64,000 nt of DNA from Litchfieldia salsa. GTDB taxonomy: Bacteria; Bacillota; Bacilli; Bacillales; Bacillaceae_L. The stretch lies in the NCBI RefSeq assembly GCF_900104555.1, contig NZ_FNJU01000006.1, positions 28,062 to 92,061 on the forward strand, written 5' to 3'. This document shows positions 40,444 through 48,268 of this stretch, piece after piece (the first letter of the stretch is position 1; every line of letters begins with the position of its first letter). Under the pieces are notes generated by a model. That model searched no databases, was not told the origin of the DNA, and saw nothing but the letters and a program-made list of their open reading frames with translations. A program made the position numbers and the translations under genes.

Positions 40444-40584
40444 ATGGTCTTAAATCTATTCTTTTTTCAAATCTCAATTAAAAAAAGAGATATATCTATT
40501 GAAGAATATGAGCACGAGGAACAAGTCATAAAGATGTATGAACAAATGAAAGAACGTCAGTATTCAATGTGGAATAACTACTAA
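40444..40584 (+). CDS. YrzI-family small protein, copy 1
   Basis: 46 aa: MVLNLFFFQISIKKRD, then an acidic helix with EEYEHEEQVIKMYEQMKERQ. A hydrophobic N-terminal strip, basic pair and charged amphipathic helix match the Bacillus YrzI small-protein family, listed as probable sporulation proteins. AAGGAGGTGAG precedes the ATG by 7 bases. Copy 2 starts 41 bases downstream. Confidence 0.85.
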   Translation: MVLNLFFFQISIKKRDISIEEYEHEEQVIKMYEQMKERQYSMWNNY

Positions 40585-40625
40585 GATGTTCCTATCCACA
40601 ATTTAAAAGGAAGGAAGAATTCTAC

Positions 40626-40763
40626 ATGACATTTAACTTATTTTTTTTAACGATATCAGTGTCTAAACGTAATGAATCAATTGAAGAAATCGAACATTAT
40701 GAACGGGTTAATAAAATGATTGATTCAATGAAAGATCGTCAGTTTTTAACATACCGTTCATAA
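40626..40763 (+). CDS. YrzI-family small protein, copy 2
   Basis: 45 aa: MTFNLFFLTISVSKRN, then SIEEIEHYERVNKMIDSMKD and RQFLTYRS. It aligns along its length with copy 1 (NLFF, SIEE, EH/HYE, MK-RQ), so the two are tandem duplicates. AAGGAAGGAAG lies upstream. Function unknown. Confidence 0.85.
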   Translation: MTFNLFFLTISVSKRNESIEEIEHYERVNKMIDSMKDRQFLTYRS

Positions 40764-40808
40764 ATAAAATAGTATTAGGATATTAAAAAAAGAAAGGTGG
40801 AATGGAAA

Positions 40809-40868
40809 ATGATTATAAGAAAAAGAATCTTAACGAATTGGTTGCTGGTGGAGAAAGATTCCACCTAA
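40809..40868 (+). CDS. Possible 19-aa basic peptide
   Basis: MIIRKRILTNWLLVEKDST. AAAGGTGG ends 8 bases before the ATG, an ideal site. An ATG at 40802 in another frame opens a 43-aa ORF but sits only one base from that site. Coding is plausible but unproven. Confidence 0.4.
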   Translation: MIIRKRILTNWLLVEKDST

Positions 40869-40892
40869 TAGAGATTTTAAGGAGGAATGCTG

Positions 40893-40943
40893 ATGTTAAC
40901 ATTGCATGTTTTATTAATTACTGTTTTATTTAGAAGAAAGTGA
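40893..40943 (+). CDS. Possible 16-aa hydrophobic peptide
   Basis: MLTLHVLLITVLFRRK. AAGGAGG lies 7 bases before the ATG. The pattern (hydrophobic strip then basic residues) copies the first 15 residues of the YrzI proteins upstream, so it may be a truncated YrzI relative or a distinct micropeptide. Confidence 0.45.
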   Translation: MLTLHVLLITVLFRRK

Positions 40944-41069
40944 ATAACTTCTTTCACAAAGTCGACAAACTACTGTAACAGTAAGTTCATTTATAGTTTC
41001 ATTTTACAACGTGATTAGATGGTAAAGTTAAGTAAAGACATCTAATACATTGTAGAGGAGTGTTATTCA

Positions 41070-41150
41070 ATGTTTTCAGTAGCTATGGGACTTATTATCA
41101 CAACGACAATCGTTTTAATAATTGGCACTGAGGTAAGTGTTGAAAACTAA
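41070..41150 (+). CDS. 26-aa single-helix membrane peptide
   Basis: MFSVAMGLIITTTIVLIIGT followed by a short polar end. AGAGGAG lies 9 bases before the ATG, and the bidirectional terminator begins 16 bases after the stop. Length and composition suit a one-pass membrane micropeptide. No family is recognised. Confidence 0.5.
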   Translation: MFSVAMGLIITTTIVLIIGTEVSVEN

Positions 41151-41165
41151 ATCTTGCACATAAAA

Positions 41166-41212
41166 AAATAACTGCACATGAATCTTTGGATTTCATGTTG
41201 CAGTTATTTTTT
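41166..41212. terminator. Bidirectional terminator between the small-ORF cluster and the CrcB genes
   Basis: AAATAACTGCA and TGCAGTTATTT pair, with ATGAA/TTCAT inside. A-run on the left and T-run on the right. Confidence 0.85.
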
Positions 41213-41573
41213 AGTTTAATAACAAGTAACCAATTGAAAAGAATCCAATACTTCCGAAGATTGTTATTGAAATGTAACTAAGCATCTTTCTGTATTGTTT
41301 TTTCTGGAAAAGTTCAATCGCCTCCATACTAAAGGTAGAGAATGTTGTAAATGCACCTAAGAAGCCAATAACAAGTAACTGATGAACAGGAGGTATTATT
41401 TTCGAGTCGAATGATAGGGCAAGCACAGCTCCTAAAGTAAAAGATCCAATCAGATTAACAATAACCATTGCTACTGGAATGGGAGGATTAGTAAAGCGTT
41501 TCATCAAAATGAAACCAAGTAGATACCGAAGAACGGCCCCAATTGCACCTCCTATTGCAACATAGATCATCAT
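41211..41573 (-). CDS. crcB2: Fluoride channel CrcB, second subunit
   Basis: 120 aa with four membrane helices. Fluc/CrcB signatures: GGAIGAVLRYLLG at the start, VNLIGSFTLGAVL near residue 40 (pore Asn), and GFLGAFTTFSTFSMEAI near 75 (Phe-lined pore). Exports fluoride as a dual-topology dimer; the adjacent second gene suggests a heterodimer as in other Bacillus. It overlaps the upstream gene by 4 bases (ATGA). Confidence 0.93.
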   Translation of the reverse strand: MMIYVAIGGAIGAVLRYLLGFILMKRFTNPPIPVAMVIVNLIGSFTLGAVLALSFDSKIIPPVHQLLVIGFLGAFTTFSTFSMEAIELFQKKQYRKMLSYISITIFGSIGFFSIGYLLLN

Positions 41574-41977
41574 TCTTCACCACTTTCTAGTTGTTTATTG
41601 TTTTTAATAACGAGCTGTTGACCGAGGGAAAAACCAAGGAAGGCAAAGAATAGTCCTCCAAATAATGTAATGAACAGATATGAAATCACTGCTAGGAAAG
41701 AGATGGAGAAAAGCTGAAAGATGTCAGCAGAAAAAGTTGACATTGTCGTAAATCCACCACAAAATCCCACCCCAAGAGTAAGCTTGACCCAATCCTTGGT
41801 ATGAATCTTTTGGAAGATGCCTGTTAACATCCCAAGGAATAAACTACCGAGAATATTTACAATCATTGTTGAAACAGGAAATTGTGCAAGTGGGAGCAGG
41901 TTTATTTGCATGAGGTATCTAGCTACACTTCCAGCTGCACCTCCTATAGCAATTCCTAAAATATGATATATCTTCAA
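41570..41977 (-). CDS. crcB1: Fluoride channel CrcB, first subunit
   Basis: 135 aa, four membrane helices, with GGAAGSVARYLM, VNILGSLFLGML and GFCGGFTTMSTFSADIF in the same places as its partner. TTG start after GAAGGTG (9-base spacing). Paired genes of this kind encode oppositely oriented halves of the fluoride channel. No fluoride riboswitch was found in the upstream 120 bases. Confidence 0.93.
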   Translation of the reverse strand: MKIYHILGIAIGGAAGSVARYLMQINLLPLAQFPVSTMIVNILGSLFLGMLTGIFQKIHTKDWVKLTLGVGFCGGFTTMSTFSADIFQLFSISFLAVISYLFITLFGGLFFAFLGFSLGQQLVIKNNKQLESGEE

Positions 41978-42042
41978 AAAAACACACCTTCAATCTTTAG
42001 CTAATAATTGAAATATATCATAATAATGGATTAAAAAAACAT

Positions 42043-42097
42043 AAAAAAGGTTAATCACTACAATGGCTGAAACCAGAAATGTAGTGATTAACCTTTT
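42043..42097 (-). terminator. Terminator of mgtE
   Basis: A perfect 18-bp stem (42045-42062 with 42080-42097) begins at the mgtE stop codon, and a T-run follows on the minus strand. Confidence 0.88.
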
Positions 42098-43454
42098 ACA
42101 TTAATTTACTAATAAACATTGTTGCTATTCCGAAATAGATAAGAAGTGATAAAATATCATTAAGTGTGGTGATTAGTGGCCCTGATGCAACAGCAGGATC
42201 GATATCAAACTTGTAAAGAGTTAATGGAATGATCGTTCCAGCCATTGTCCCTATAATTAAGGTGATGAATAAAGAACTCCCAACTACAATTCCCAATGTA
42301 GGATCCTGACGCCAAATGAGTGCAATAAAGAAGATTAGGATGGCACAGGTTATACCAATAATCAAACTAACCTTAAATTCTCGCCAAATAAGTTTTATAA
42401 CTACTTGTTTATCCATGTCTCTACTTATTAGTCCTCTTACAACTACAGCAAGTGACTGTGTCCCTGTATTTCCGGTCATTCCTGCGATCATGGGCATGAA
42501 AAAGGCAAGTGCAACAACTTGTGATAAAGTGTCTTCAAAGCTACTTATAATTGTTCCGGAAATTACCCCAATAAATAGGAGCAAAATTAGCCAAGGTAGC
42601 CTTCTATAAGCTGCTATGAATGCTGGTGTATCAAAGTCAATCGATTTACCGGAAGCAGATAGCTTTTCAATATCTTCATTTGCTTCACGAATAACAACAT
42701 CAATGATATCATCGACTGTTACAATTCCAACAAGTACATTATTTTCTTCAACTACCGGGATCGCTAGGAAATCATATCTTTCAATAAAGCGAGCAACATC
42801 TTCTTGATCAGTATCAGCCGTGACAGAAACAACACGATTAAACATAATATCTTCAATTTTTTCAGTTTCTTCGGCTAAGATAATCTCGCGATATGAGACA
42901 ACACCTACAAGTTTTTTTTCATCATCAATGACATACAAATAGTTGATTGTTTCTGAAAACTCCGCAAAACTCTTTAGTTTGTTTACAGTCTCTCGAACTG
43001 TGAAATAGTGAGGAATCCATACAAAACGGTTGGTCATTAATCGACCAGCAGTTTCCGGCTCGTAATTCATGATATTTTGAACAATGGTAGATTCCTCTTT
43101 TTTCATACCTGATAAAAGCTCTTCAATTTTATCGGGTGAAAGATCTTGTAGAAGAGAAGCTAGGTCATCATTATCCATTAAGTCCATAACTTGGCCCGAT
43201 TTTTCGATTCCGAGTTTTGTTAAGACTTTTAGTTGTTGTTCATTTTCAAGTTCTTGGATTAATTCAGCAATTTGCTCGGATGATAAAAATAATAAAAAAC
43301 GAGTATGATGTTTTTCTGGCAGTCCTTCAAAGATACGAGCAATATCATAAGGCTGTAGTTCTGTTAAGAGTTCTTGAAATTCTCTTTTTTTAGATTCTTT
43401 TAATAGTTTTATGATGTGGAGAGGTATTTGATCCTCTGGTATTTGTTGGATCAT
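42096..43454 (-). CDS. mgtE: Magnesium transporter MgtE
   Basis: Mg2+-gated magnesium channel, 452 aa. Cytoplasmic N-domain of superhelical repeats (PYDIARIFEGLPEKHHTRFL, LLQDLSPDKIEELLSGM), two CBS domains at about residues 135-255 (MTNRFVWIPHYFTVRE; VVEENNVLVGIVTVDDIIDVV), then five membrane helices with the conserved PMIAGMTGNTGTQSLAVVVRG pore region and SGPLITTLNDILSLLIYFGIA. ATG 43454 is 8 bases after AGGAGG; a TTG at 43457 is the alternative. No M-box is seen in the short gap upstream. Confidence 0.95.
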   Translation of the reverse strand: MIQQIPEDQIPLHIIKLLKESKKREFQELLTELQPYDIARIFEGLPEKHHTRFLLFLSSEQIAELIQELENEQQLKVLTKLGIEKSGQVMDLMDNDDLASLLQDLSPDKIEELLSGMKKEESTIVQNIMNYEPETAGRLMTNRFVWIPHYFTVRETVNKLKSFAEFSETINYLYVIDDEKKLVGVVSYREIILAEETEKIEDIMFNRVVSVTADTDQEDVARFIERYDFLAIPVVEENNVLVGIVTVDDIIDVVIREANEDIEKLSASGKSIDFDTPAFIAAYRRLPWLILLLFIGVISGTIISSFEDTLSQVVALAFFMPMIAGMTGNTGTQSLAVVVRGLISRDMDKQVVIKLIWREFKVSLIIGITCAILIFFIALIWRQDPTLGIVVGSSLFITLIIGTMAGTIIPLTLYKFDIDPAVASGPLITTLNDILSLLIYFGIATMFISKLM

Positions 43455-43536
43455 CAATAAAACCTCCTGTCTTTGGTAATTGACCTTAAAAAAAGATATA
43501 CTGTTATACCCTGGTTATTAAAAATCTAAACTTAGT

Positions 43537-45036
43537 TTATTTAAGGGTGTTTTCTTTAACAGGTGTGTCAGGCTTTTCTGTTTTAGTTTTAACCATTTGC
43601 AAGAGTTTTTCTTTACTTTCACGTGACGTAAGTATATAGAGGATATCTCCATTTCTAATCGTCGTGTCACCTCTAGGGGTAATGAGATTTTCCCCACGTA
43701 TTATAGCATTTATCAAAACTCGTTTTGGTAGTTTTAAATGAACAATTTTTTTATTTGTAATGAAGTCATCCCCGTTCACTTCATATTCGATTATTTCAGC
43801 ATTTGCTTTTCCAATTGAGACTAATTCTAAAGTATGTGCCGGAGTCGTCTTTTGAATGCCTGATAATTTTAACCATTTTGCCATGTAGGGAATGGTAGAT
43901 CCTTGAATTAAGGATGAAGTTAGAACAACGAAAAATACTACATTGAAGAATAATTGGTTATCTTCTAACCCTGCAATCATCGGATATGTTGCTAATACAA
44001 TTGGAACTGCACCACGCAAACCAGCCCAAGAAAGAAATAGTTTTTCCCTTGTATTAAATCCTAATTTGATAGTAGATATAAAAACAGCTACTGGGCGTGC
44101 AACAACAATTAAACTTCCAGCGATAATAAGTCCTTTGATCATGATATCCATTGCAAATAATTGAGCAGGGAAAACTAATAGACCTAGGATCACAAACATT
44201 AAAATTTGCATCATCCAAGCAAAGCCCTCATTAAATCTAAAGATTGAATGACGATAAGTAATGTCAGAACTTCCTATTACTAACGCTGCAATATATACAG
44301 CAAGTAAGCCGCTAGCGTGTATAAGTGCGGTTGCACTATAGGTTAATAATGCAAATGCCATAGCAAATACAGGATAAAGCCCACTTGAATCCAAGTTTAT
44401 TTTATTGATTGCAAAAACGGCTAATTTACCAAAAATGATACCAACTGCTAATCCAATCCCCATTTGCCAGAAGAAAGCTAAAATTAGACCTAAGATATTA
44501 TTATCTTCAACAGAGAGTAATTGAATGAATGTAATGGTTAAGAATACCGCCATTGGGTCGTTTGTTCCTGATTCAACTTCTAGGGTAGATTCTAATCGAT
44601 TATCAATATTCTGTCCTTTTAATACAGCAAATACAGCCGCAGCATCTGTTGAGCCAACAATTGACCCAAAAAGGAATGCTTCAAACCATGAAATATCAAA
44701 GACTAAATAGGCAGCAACAGCAACTAAAGAAGTTGTAATTAAGACGCCAATTGTCGCAAGGGATAGAGAAGGGACCAAAACAGGCTTTACAGCTGTCCAT
44801 TTTGTTTGCAAACCACCTTCGAACAATATAACAATAAGAGCTATAACCCCTATCAACTGAGCAAGCTTAGGATTATCAAAATGAATCAACCCAAGTCCAT
44901 CACTGCCAAATAACATTCCGACAGCAATAAATAATACAAGTGCAGGTACACCAACTCTGGTTGAAAATTTGGTGGAAATGACTCCAATAATTAATAGTAA
45001 TGCGACTAATAAAATAAATGAATCAATATTAAACAA
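43537..45036 (-). CDS. CPA1-type K+(Na+)/H+ antiporter with RCK_C domain
   Basis: 499 aa. About twelve membrane helices with the CPA1 features LFEGGLQTKW near residue 75, GSIVGSTDAAAVFAVLKG near 128 and VESGTNDPMAVFLT near 155 (ion-binding Asp residues), then a cytoplasmic TrkA-C/RCK_C domain near 400-485 (KRVLINAIIRGENLITPRGD, GDILYILTS). This layout is that of NhaP2/CvrA-like potassium/proton antiporters. TTG start, 6 bases after AAGGAGGG. Same strand as mgtE, 79 bases upstream of it. Confidence 0.92.
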   Translation of the reverse strand: MFNIDSFILLVALLLIIGVISTKFSTRVGVPALVLFIAVGMLFGSDGLGLIHFDNPKLAQLIGVIALIVILFEGGLQTKWTAVKPVLVPSLSLATIGVLITTSLVAVAAYLVFDISWFEAFLFGSIVGSTDAAAVFAVLKGQNIDNRLESTLEVESGTNDPMAVFLTITFIQLLSVEDNNILGLILAFFWQMGIGLAVGIIFGKLAVFAINKINLDSSGLYPVFAMAFALLTYSATALIHASGLLAVYIAALVIGSSDITYRHSIFRFNEGFAWMMQILMFVILGLLVFPAQLFAMDIMIKGLIIAGSLIVVARPVAVFISTIKLGFNTREKLFLSWAGLRGAVPIVLATYPMIAGLEDNQLFFNVVFFVVLTSSLIQGSTIPYMAKWLKLSGIQKTTPAHTLELVSIGKANAEIIEYEVNGDDFITNKKIVHLKLPKRVLINAIIRGENLITPRGDTTIRNGDILYILTSRESKEKLLQMVKTKTEKPDTPVKENTLK

Positions 45037-45051
45037 GATACTCCCTCCTTT

Positions 45052-45612
45052 TTAAAGGTCTACATCAATTTCTGTTTTCATTTTGTTATTTTTGTCTATA
45101 CCTAAGTATTTTAGTGTTTCAGTTGATGATGAATGGTTAAACATTTTTTGAAGGATTGAGATTGCTACTCCTTTTTTATATGCATGGTAACCAAACGTTT
45201 TTCTAAGAGAGTGTGTGCCTATCTTACCTGGTATGTCACAATTTTTTGCAGCTTTATTAATAATTCTGTAGGCTTGCTGTCTGGAGATCGGTTGAGTAGA
45301 TTTTGGGGTTTTAAATAGATAGTCATCGTACCCAATATTAGAAATGGGTAAATATGAATTTAGCGCTTTTTCTACTTGCTTATTAATATAGGATGGTAAA
45401 GGATGTTGTTTTGTGGGCAATTCTAGGAATGGTTTAATGTGACCGTTCTCATCCATTAGGTCCCTTACTTTAAGTGAAAGAAGTTCACTAATTTTAAGAC
45501 CTGTGTTAATTCCGATGACAAATAATAAATAATCTCGCTTGGATTGTTTCCAAAGCATATTCTTAATTTTTCTTATTTGCTTTAAATCCTTAAGCGCTTC
45601 AACATATTCCAT
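45052..45612 (-). CDS. Small tyrosine recombinase/integrase-family protein
   Basis: 186 aa, catalytic domain only, with no N-terminal arm-binding domain. Seen: TGLKISELLSLKVRDL (the box I position normally Arg is Lys), THSLRKTFGYHAYKKG (HxLR box II intact), MFNHSSSTETLKYLGI (His and the presumed nucleophile Tyr). ATG 45612 follows AAAGGAGAG by 6 bases. It resembles small chromosomal integrase-like proteins of Bacillus. No attachment sites are obvious. Activity is uncertain given the Arg-to-Lys change. Confidence 0.88.
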   Translation of the reverse strand: MEYVEALKDLKQIRKIKNMLWKQSKRDYLLFVIGINTGLKISELLSLKVRDLMDENGHIKPFLELPTKQHPLPSYINKQVEKALNSYLPISNIGYDDYLFKTPKSTQPISRQQAYRIINKAAKNCDIPGKIGTHSLRKTFGYHAYKKGVAISILQKMFNHSSSTETLKYLGIDKNNKMKTEIDVDL

Positions 45613-45759
45613 AACTGCTCTCCTTTGAATGATGTTACATAACAATATCATAACATATAGTTAAGTAACTAGTTAGAAATATGCTTAATGAAAGTTTCTT
45701 TTTATATAGATACTAAAGATACAAGGTTAAGATTTGACGGAAAAAGGTGAGCTTGAATA

Positions 45760-46920
45760 ATGAAGGATCCATCAATAATTGAAGGCAGTAATCACATAGA
45801 AAAACAAACTAATGAACTCCTAGAAAGAAATAAGCTTCTATTAGCAACGATTGATCATTCGCGAGTGGGGGTATTAATTACAGATCCTAATAAAGAAGAC
45901 AATCCGATTATTTATGTGAACAAAGGATTTGAAAATATGACGGGCTATACAGTAGAGGAGACGTTAGGAAGGAATTGTCGTTTTCTACAAGGTGAAAACA
46001 CAAATCCTGATACAGTAAAAGAGCTAAGAGTAGCAATTCAAAACAATCAAGAAGTGCACACAATTCTGTTGAATTATAGGAAAGATAAAACCAAATTCTG
46101 GAACGAACTCACGATTAATCCTGTTAAAACAGAAAGTGGAAAAGTAAGCTATATGATCGGTGTTCAGAATGATGTGACAACAAGAGTGGAACTTGAAATG
46201 GAATTAGAGTATGACCTAAAGTTATCGCAACTCTTACAACAGATGCAGCTAAGTGACCCATATTCTGATGAATATTTGGAGATTTCAGGTTTCCATCTTC
46301 CTTCTGGCAAAGTAGGTGGGGATTTTTACAAATGGCAAAAATTAAACAATGGGCTATACTCTGTATTCGTAATGGATGTTATGGGGCATGGTATCACTTC
46401 TGCACTCTTAACAATGTCAATCAATGCTATACTTCTTTCTTTGACTCAAAGAGAGGTTTATAACCCTTCAGAGGTACTCCATAAATTAAACCAGCATATG
46501 TTTGATCTATTTCCTGGGGACTCAATCATGACTAAATATTATTTTACATGTATTTATCTTTTAGTTGATACAAAGGAAAAAAAGATTGAATATGTGAATG
46601 CAGGTCATCCAAGTTTTGTTGTAAAATCTATTAATGGAGTGGAAAAGTATTCTTCCACGACTGTTCCAGTTGGATTCTTAAAAGATCATGAATTTAAACC
46701 AGCAACGTTTTATTATCAAGATGAAATTGAACTTACAATGTTCACTGATGGATTATACGAACATCTAAAGCTAGAGTTGGAAAAGCTATGTGATACATTT
46801 CAGAATCGAAATCGGTTTGAACAACTTATTGAAAGCTTAAAGGAATCAAAACCGGAGGATGATATTTGCCTAGTAAGAATACACTTTAGGAATGAAAAAA
46901 AGAAAAATACTGCAACATAA
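45760..46920 (+). CDS. LOV-domain blue-light receptor fused to a PP2C (SpoIIE-type) phosphatase
   Basis: 386 aa. A short N-terminal helix leads into a LOV/PAS domain (about 30-135) with the full flavin signature GRNCRFLQG, photoactive Cys at 73, IYVNKGFENMTGY before it, and the FMN contacts in FWNELTINP and IGVQND. A linker helix (about 135-165) precedes the SpoIIE/PP2C domain with metal-binding Asp residues in GGDFY, MDVMGHG, MFTDGLYE and DDICLV, plus NAGHP. B. subtilis RsbP has the same PAS-PP2C layout and YtvA the same LOV domain, so a role in light-driven anti-anti-sigma dephosphorylation is inferred. AAAGGTGAG precedes the ATG. No Rsb partner lies nearby. Confidence 0.93.
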   Translation: MKDPSIIEGSNHIEKQTNELLERNKLLLATIDHSRVGVLITDPNKEDNPIIYVNKGFENMTGYTVEETLGRNCRFLQGENTNPDTVKELRVAIQNNQEVHTILLNYRKDKTKFWNELTINPVKTESGKVSYMIGVQNDVTTRVELEMELEYDLKLSQLLQQMQLSDPYSDEYLEISGFHLPSGKVGGDFYKWQKLNNGLYSVFVMDVMGHGITSALLTMSINAILLSLTQREVYNPSEVLHKLNQHMFDLFPGDSIMTKYYFTCIYLLVDTKEKKIEYVNAGHPSFVVKSINGVEKYSSTTVPVGFLKDHEFKPATFYYQDEIELTMFTDGLYEHLKLELEKLCDTFQNRNRFEQLIESLKESKPEDDICLVRIHFRNEKKKNTAT

Positions 46921-46949
46921 GGACGTTTTTACCTTATGTTGCAGTATTT
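46905..46949. terminator. Bidirectional hairpin between the LOV-PP2C gene and sigK
   Basis: A perfect 18-bp stem (46905-46922 with 46932-46949) with a 9-base loop. It includes the stop codon of the LOV gene and lies 14 bases from the sigK stop, so it serves both convergent genes. Confidence 0.88.
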
Positions 46950-46963
46950 AACATTCTCATAGA

Positions 46964-47680
46964 TTAAACTTTTTTTCTTTTTTCTTTTTCAGCACGATAA
47001 AACTCATGGAACATTTTCATCAGTGCGCGTTTTTCAATCCTTGACACATAACTTCTGGAAATGCCAAGCTCTTTCGCTATTTCTCTTTGTGTTTTTTCCT
47101 TTTTTAGATCTAAGCCGAATCTACCAACAATGACTTCCTTTTCTCGGCCATCTAATATGTCGATATACTCTTTGATTTTTTCAAGCTCCATGTTTAATTG
47201 AATGGTTTCAATCACATCTTCTGATTCGGATTTTAATACATCAATTAAACTAATTTCATTCCCTTCTTTATCTTGACCGATTGGATCATGTAGAGACACA
47301 TCTTTTTTTGTTTTCTTAAGTGCTCGTAAATGCATGAGAATTTCGTTTTCAATACATCTAGCTGCATAGGTAGCAAGCTTTGTACCTTTCCCTTGAGAAT
47401 AGCTCTCAATCGCCTTTATTAGACCAATGGTTCCTATAGAAATCAAGTCTTCTGAGTCTTCACCGGTGTTATCAAATTTCTTAACGATATGAGCAACTAA
47501 CCGGAGATTATGTTCGATTAACATATTTCTTGCATGTTCATCACCAGTTGCCATGAGCTCTAAGTATTTTTTTTCTTCAGAAGACGATAAGGGTTGTGGA
47601 AAGGCATTATTTTTGACATACGAAACTAAAAAAATTAATTCTTTAACAAAGTATCCTAACGCTGCTAAGATTCCTGTCAT
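46964..47680 (-). CDS. sigK: RNA polymerase sporulation sigma factor SigK (pro-sigma-K), uninterrupted
   Basis: Late mother-cell sigma factor, 238 aa in one piece. The hydrophobic pro-sequence is present ([21 protein letters not shown]), with the processing area before [19 protein letters not shown]. Region 2 ([48 protein letters not shown]) and region 4 ([38 protein letters not shown]) are complete. In B. subtilis a skin element splits this gene; here the reading frame is continuous. GAGGTGAT precedes the ATG. Confidence 0.97.
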   Translation of the reverse strand: MTGILAALGYFVKELIFLVSYVKNNAFPQPLSSSEEKKYLELMATGDEHARNMLIEHNLRLVAHIVKKFDNTGEDSEDLISIGTIGLIKAIESYSQGKGTKLATYAARCIENEILMHLRALKKTKKDVSLHDPIGQDKEGNEISLIDVLKSESEDVIETIQLNMELEKIKEYIDILDGREKEVIVGRFGLDLKKEKTQREIAKELGISRSYVSRIEKRALMKMFHEFYRAEKEKRKKV

Positions 47681-48041
47681 ATTATCACCTCACACAAAGA
47701 TTATCTTGAAAATAGGCTTTTTTATGAATGAGATTCATCACATTCAATGACTGTGACGCAAAAGAAAATCACAGTACAAGTAAATACTAATCAGTTTTGT
47801 TCAAAAATTAGGCTAAAGCCTATTAATTTATACATATGTCCGAAGTTGCTTGTTTGTGTCTGTCCATCTAAATTAGGACAGAAAGTTCTAAAAATTATAT
47901 TTAAAAAATTCCACGAATGCCCTTCCTAAACGTCTAGATTTGAATAGGCTATATTATAGAGAATTTAATATAGGATAAATAATTTAATCAAAGTGATAAT
48001 TAGTTACAAGATAAGTATTAATTAATTTAGGAGGGATGTTT
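47681..48041. other. Intergenic region between sigK and the YjcZ-type gene
   Basis: About 360 AT-rich bases holding the divergent upstream regions of sigK and the YjcZ gene. A 7-bp hairpin (TCTGTCC/GGACAGA, 47859-47882) is visible. An ORF at 47747-47929 lacks a ribosome binding site and is not supported. No promoter could be assigned with confidence; sporulation sigma promoters are expected. Confidence 0.4.
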
Positions 48042-48218
48042 ATGCCATACGGATATGGTTACCCTTATTATGGCGGATATGGCTATCCAGTTTATCCGGC
48101 ACCGGTTGGCTATGGCTATGGGGCAAATCGTAGCGGGTTTTCATTAGTGGTGGTTCTCCTAATCTTGCTATTGGTACTTGGAGGAGGTTACTACTACTAC
48201 AATTACTATGGTAAATAA
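48042..48218 (+). CDS. YjcZ-family sporulation protein
   Basis: 58 aa: a Gly/Tyr/Pro-rich head (PYGYGYPYYGGYGYPVYP) and a C-terminal membrane helix (SGFSLVVVLLILLLVLGGG) ending in YYYYNYYGK. This is the YjcZ small sporulation protein pattern. ATG 48042 is 6 bases after AGGAGGG; an ATG at 48036 lies too close to the site. A strong terminator follows, so it is transcribed alone. Confidence 0.9.
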   Translation: MPYGYGYPYYGGYGYPVYPAPVGYGYGANRSGFSLVVVLLILLLVLGGGYYYYNYYGK

Positions 48219-48225
48219 TGAATTT

Positions 48226-48268
48226 AGGAATGCTTAGGTGCTGAAGATAAGCCTAAGCATTCCTTTTA
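48226..48268 (+). terminator. Terminator after the YjcZ-type gene
   Basis: AGGAATGCTTAGG and its perfect complement (48252-48264) around a 13-base loop, followed by TTTAAT. Confidence 0.85.

Noticed and set aside
40802..40933. 43-aa ORF overlapping the 19-aa ORF in another frame
   Set aside because: Its ATG is one base from AAAGGTGG, too close for use, while the ATG at 40809 is at ideal spacing; kept only as an alternative.
43455..43536. M-box magnesium riboswitch upstream of mgtE
   Set aside because: Only about 80 AT-rich bases separate mgtE from the antiporter gene and no M-box elements are seen.
47747..47929. 60-aa ORF between sigK and the YjcZ-type gene
   Set aside because: No ribosome binding site, no conserved-looking sequence, and it overlaps the expected sigK upstream region.
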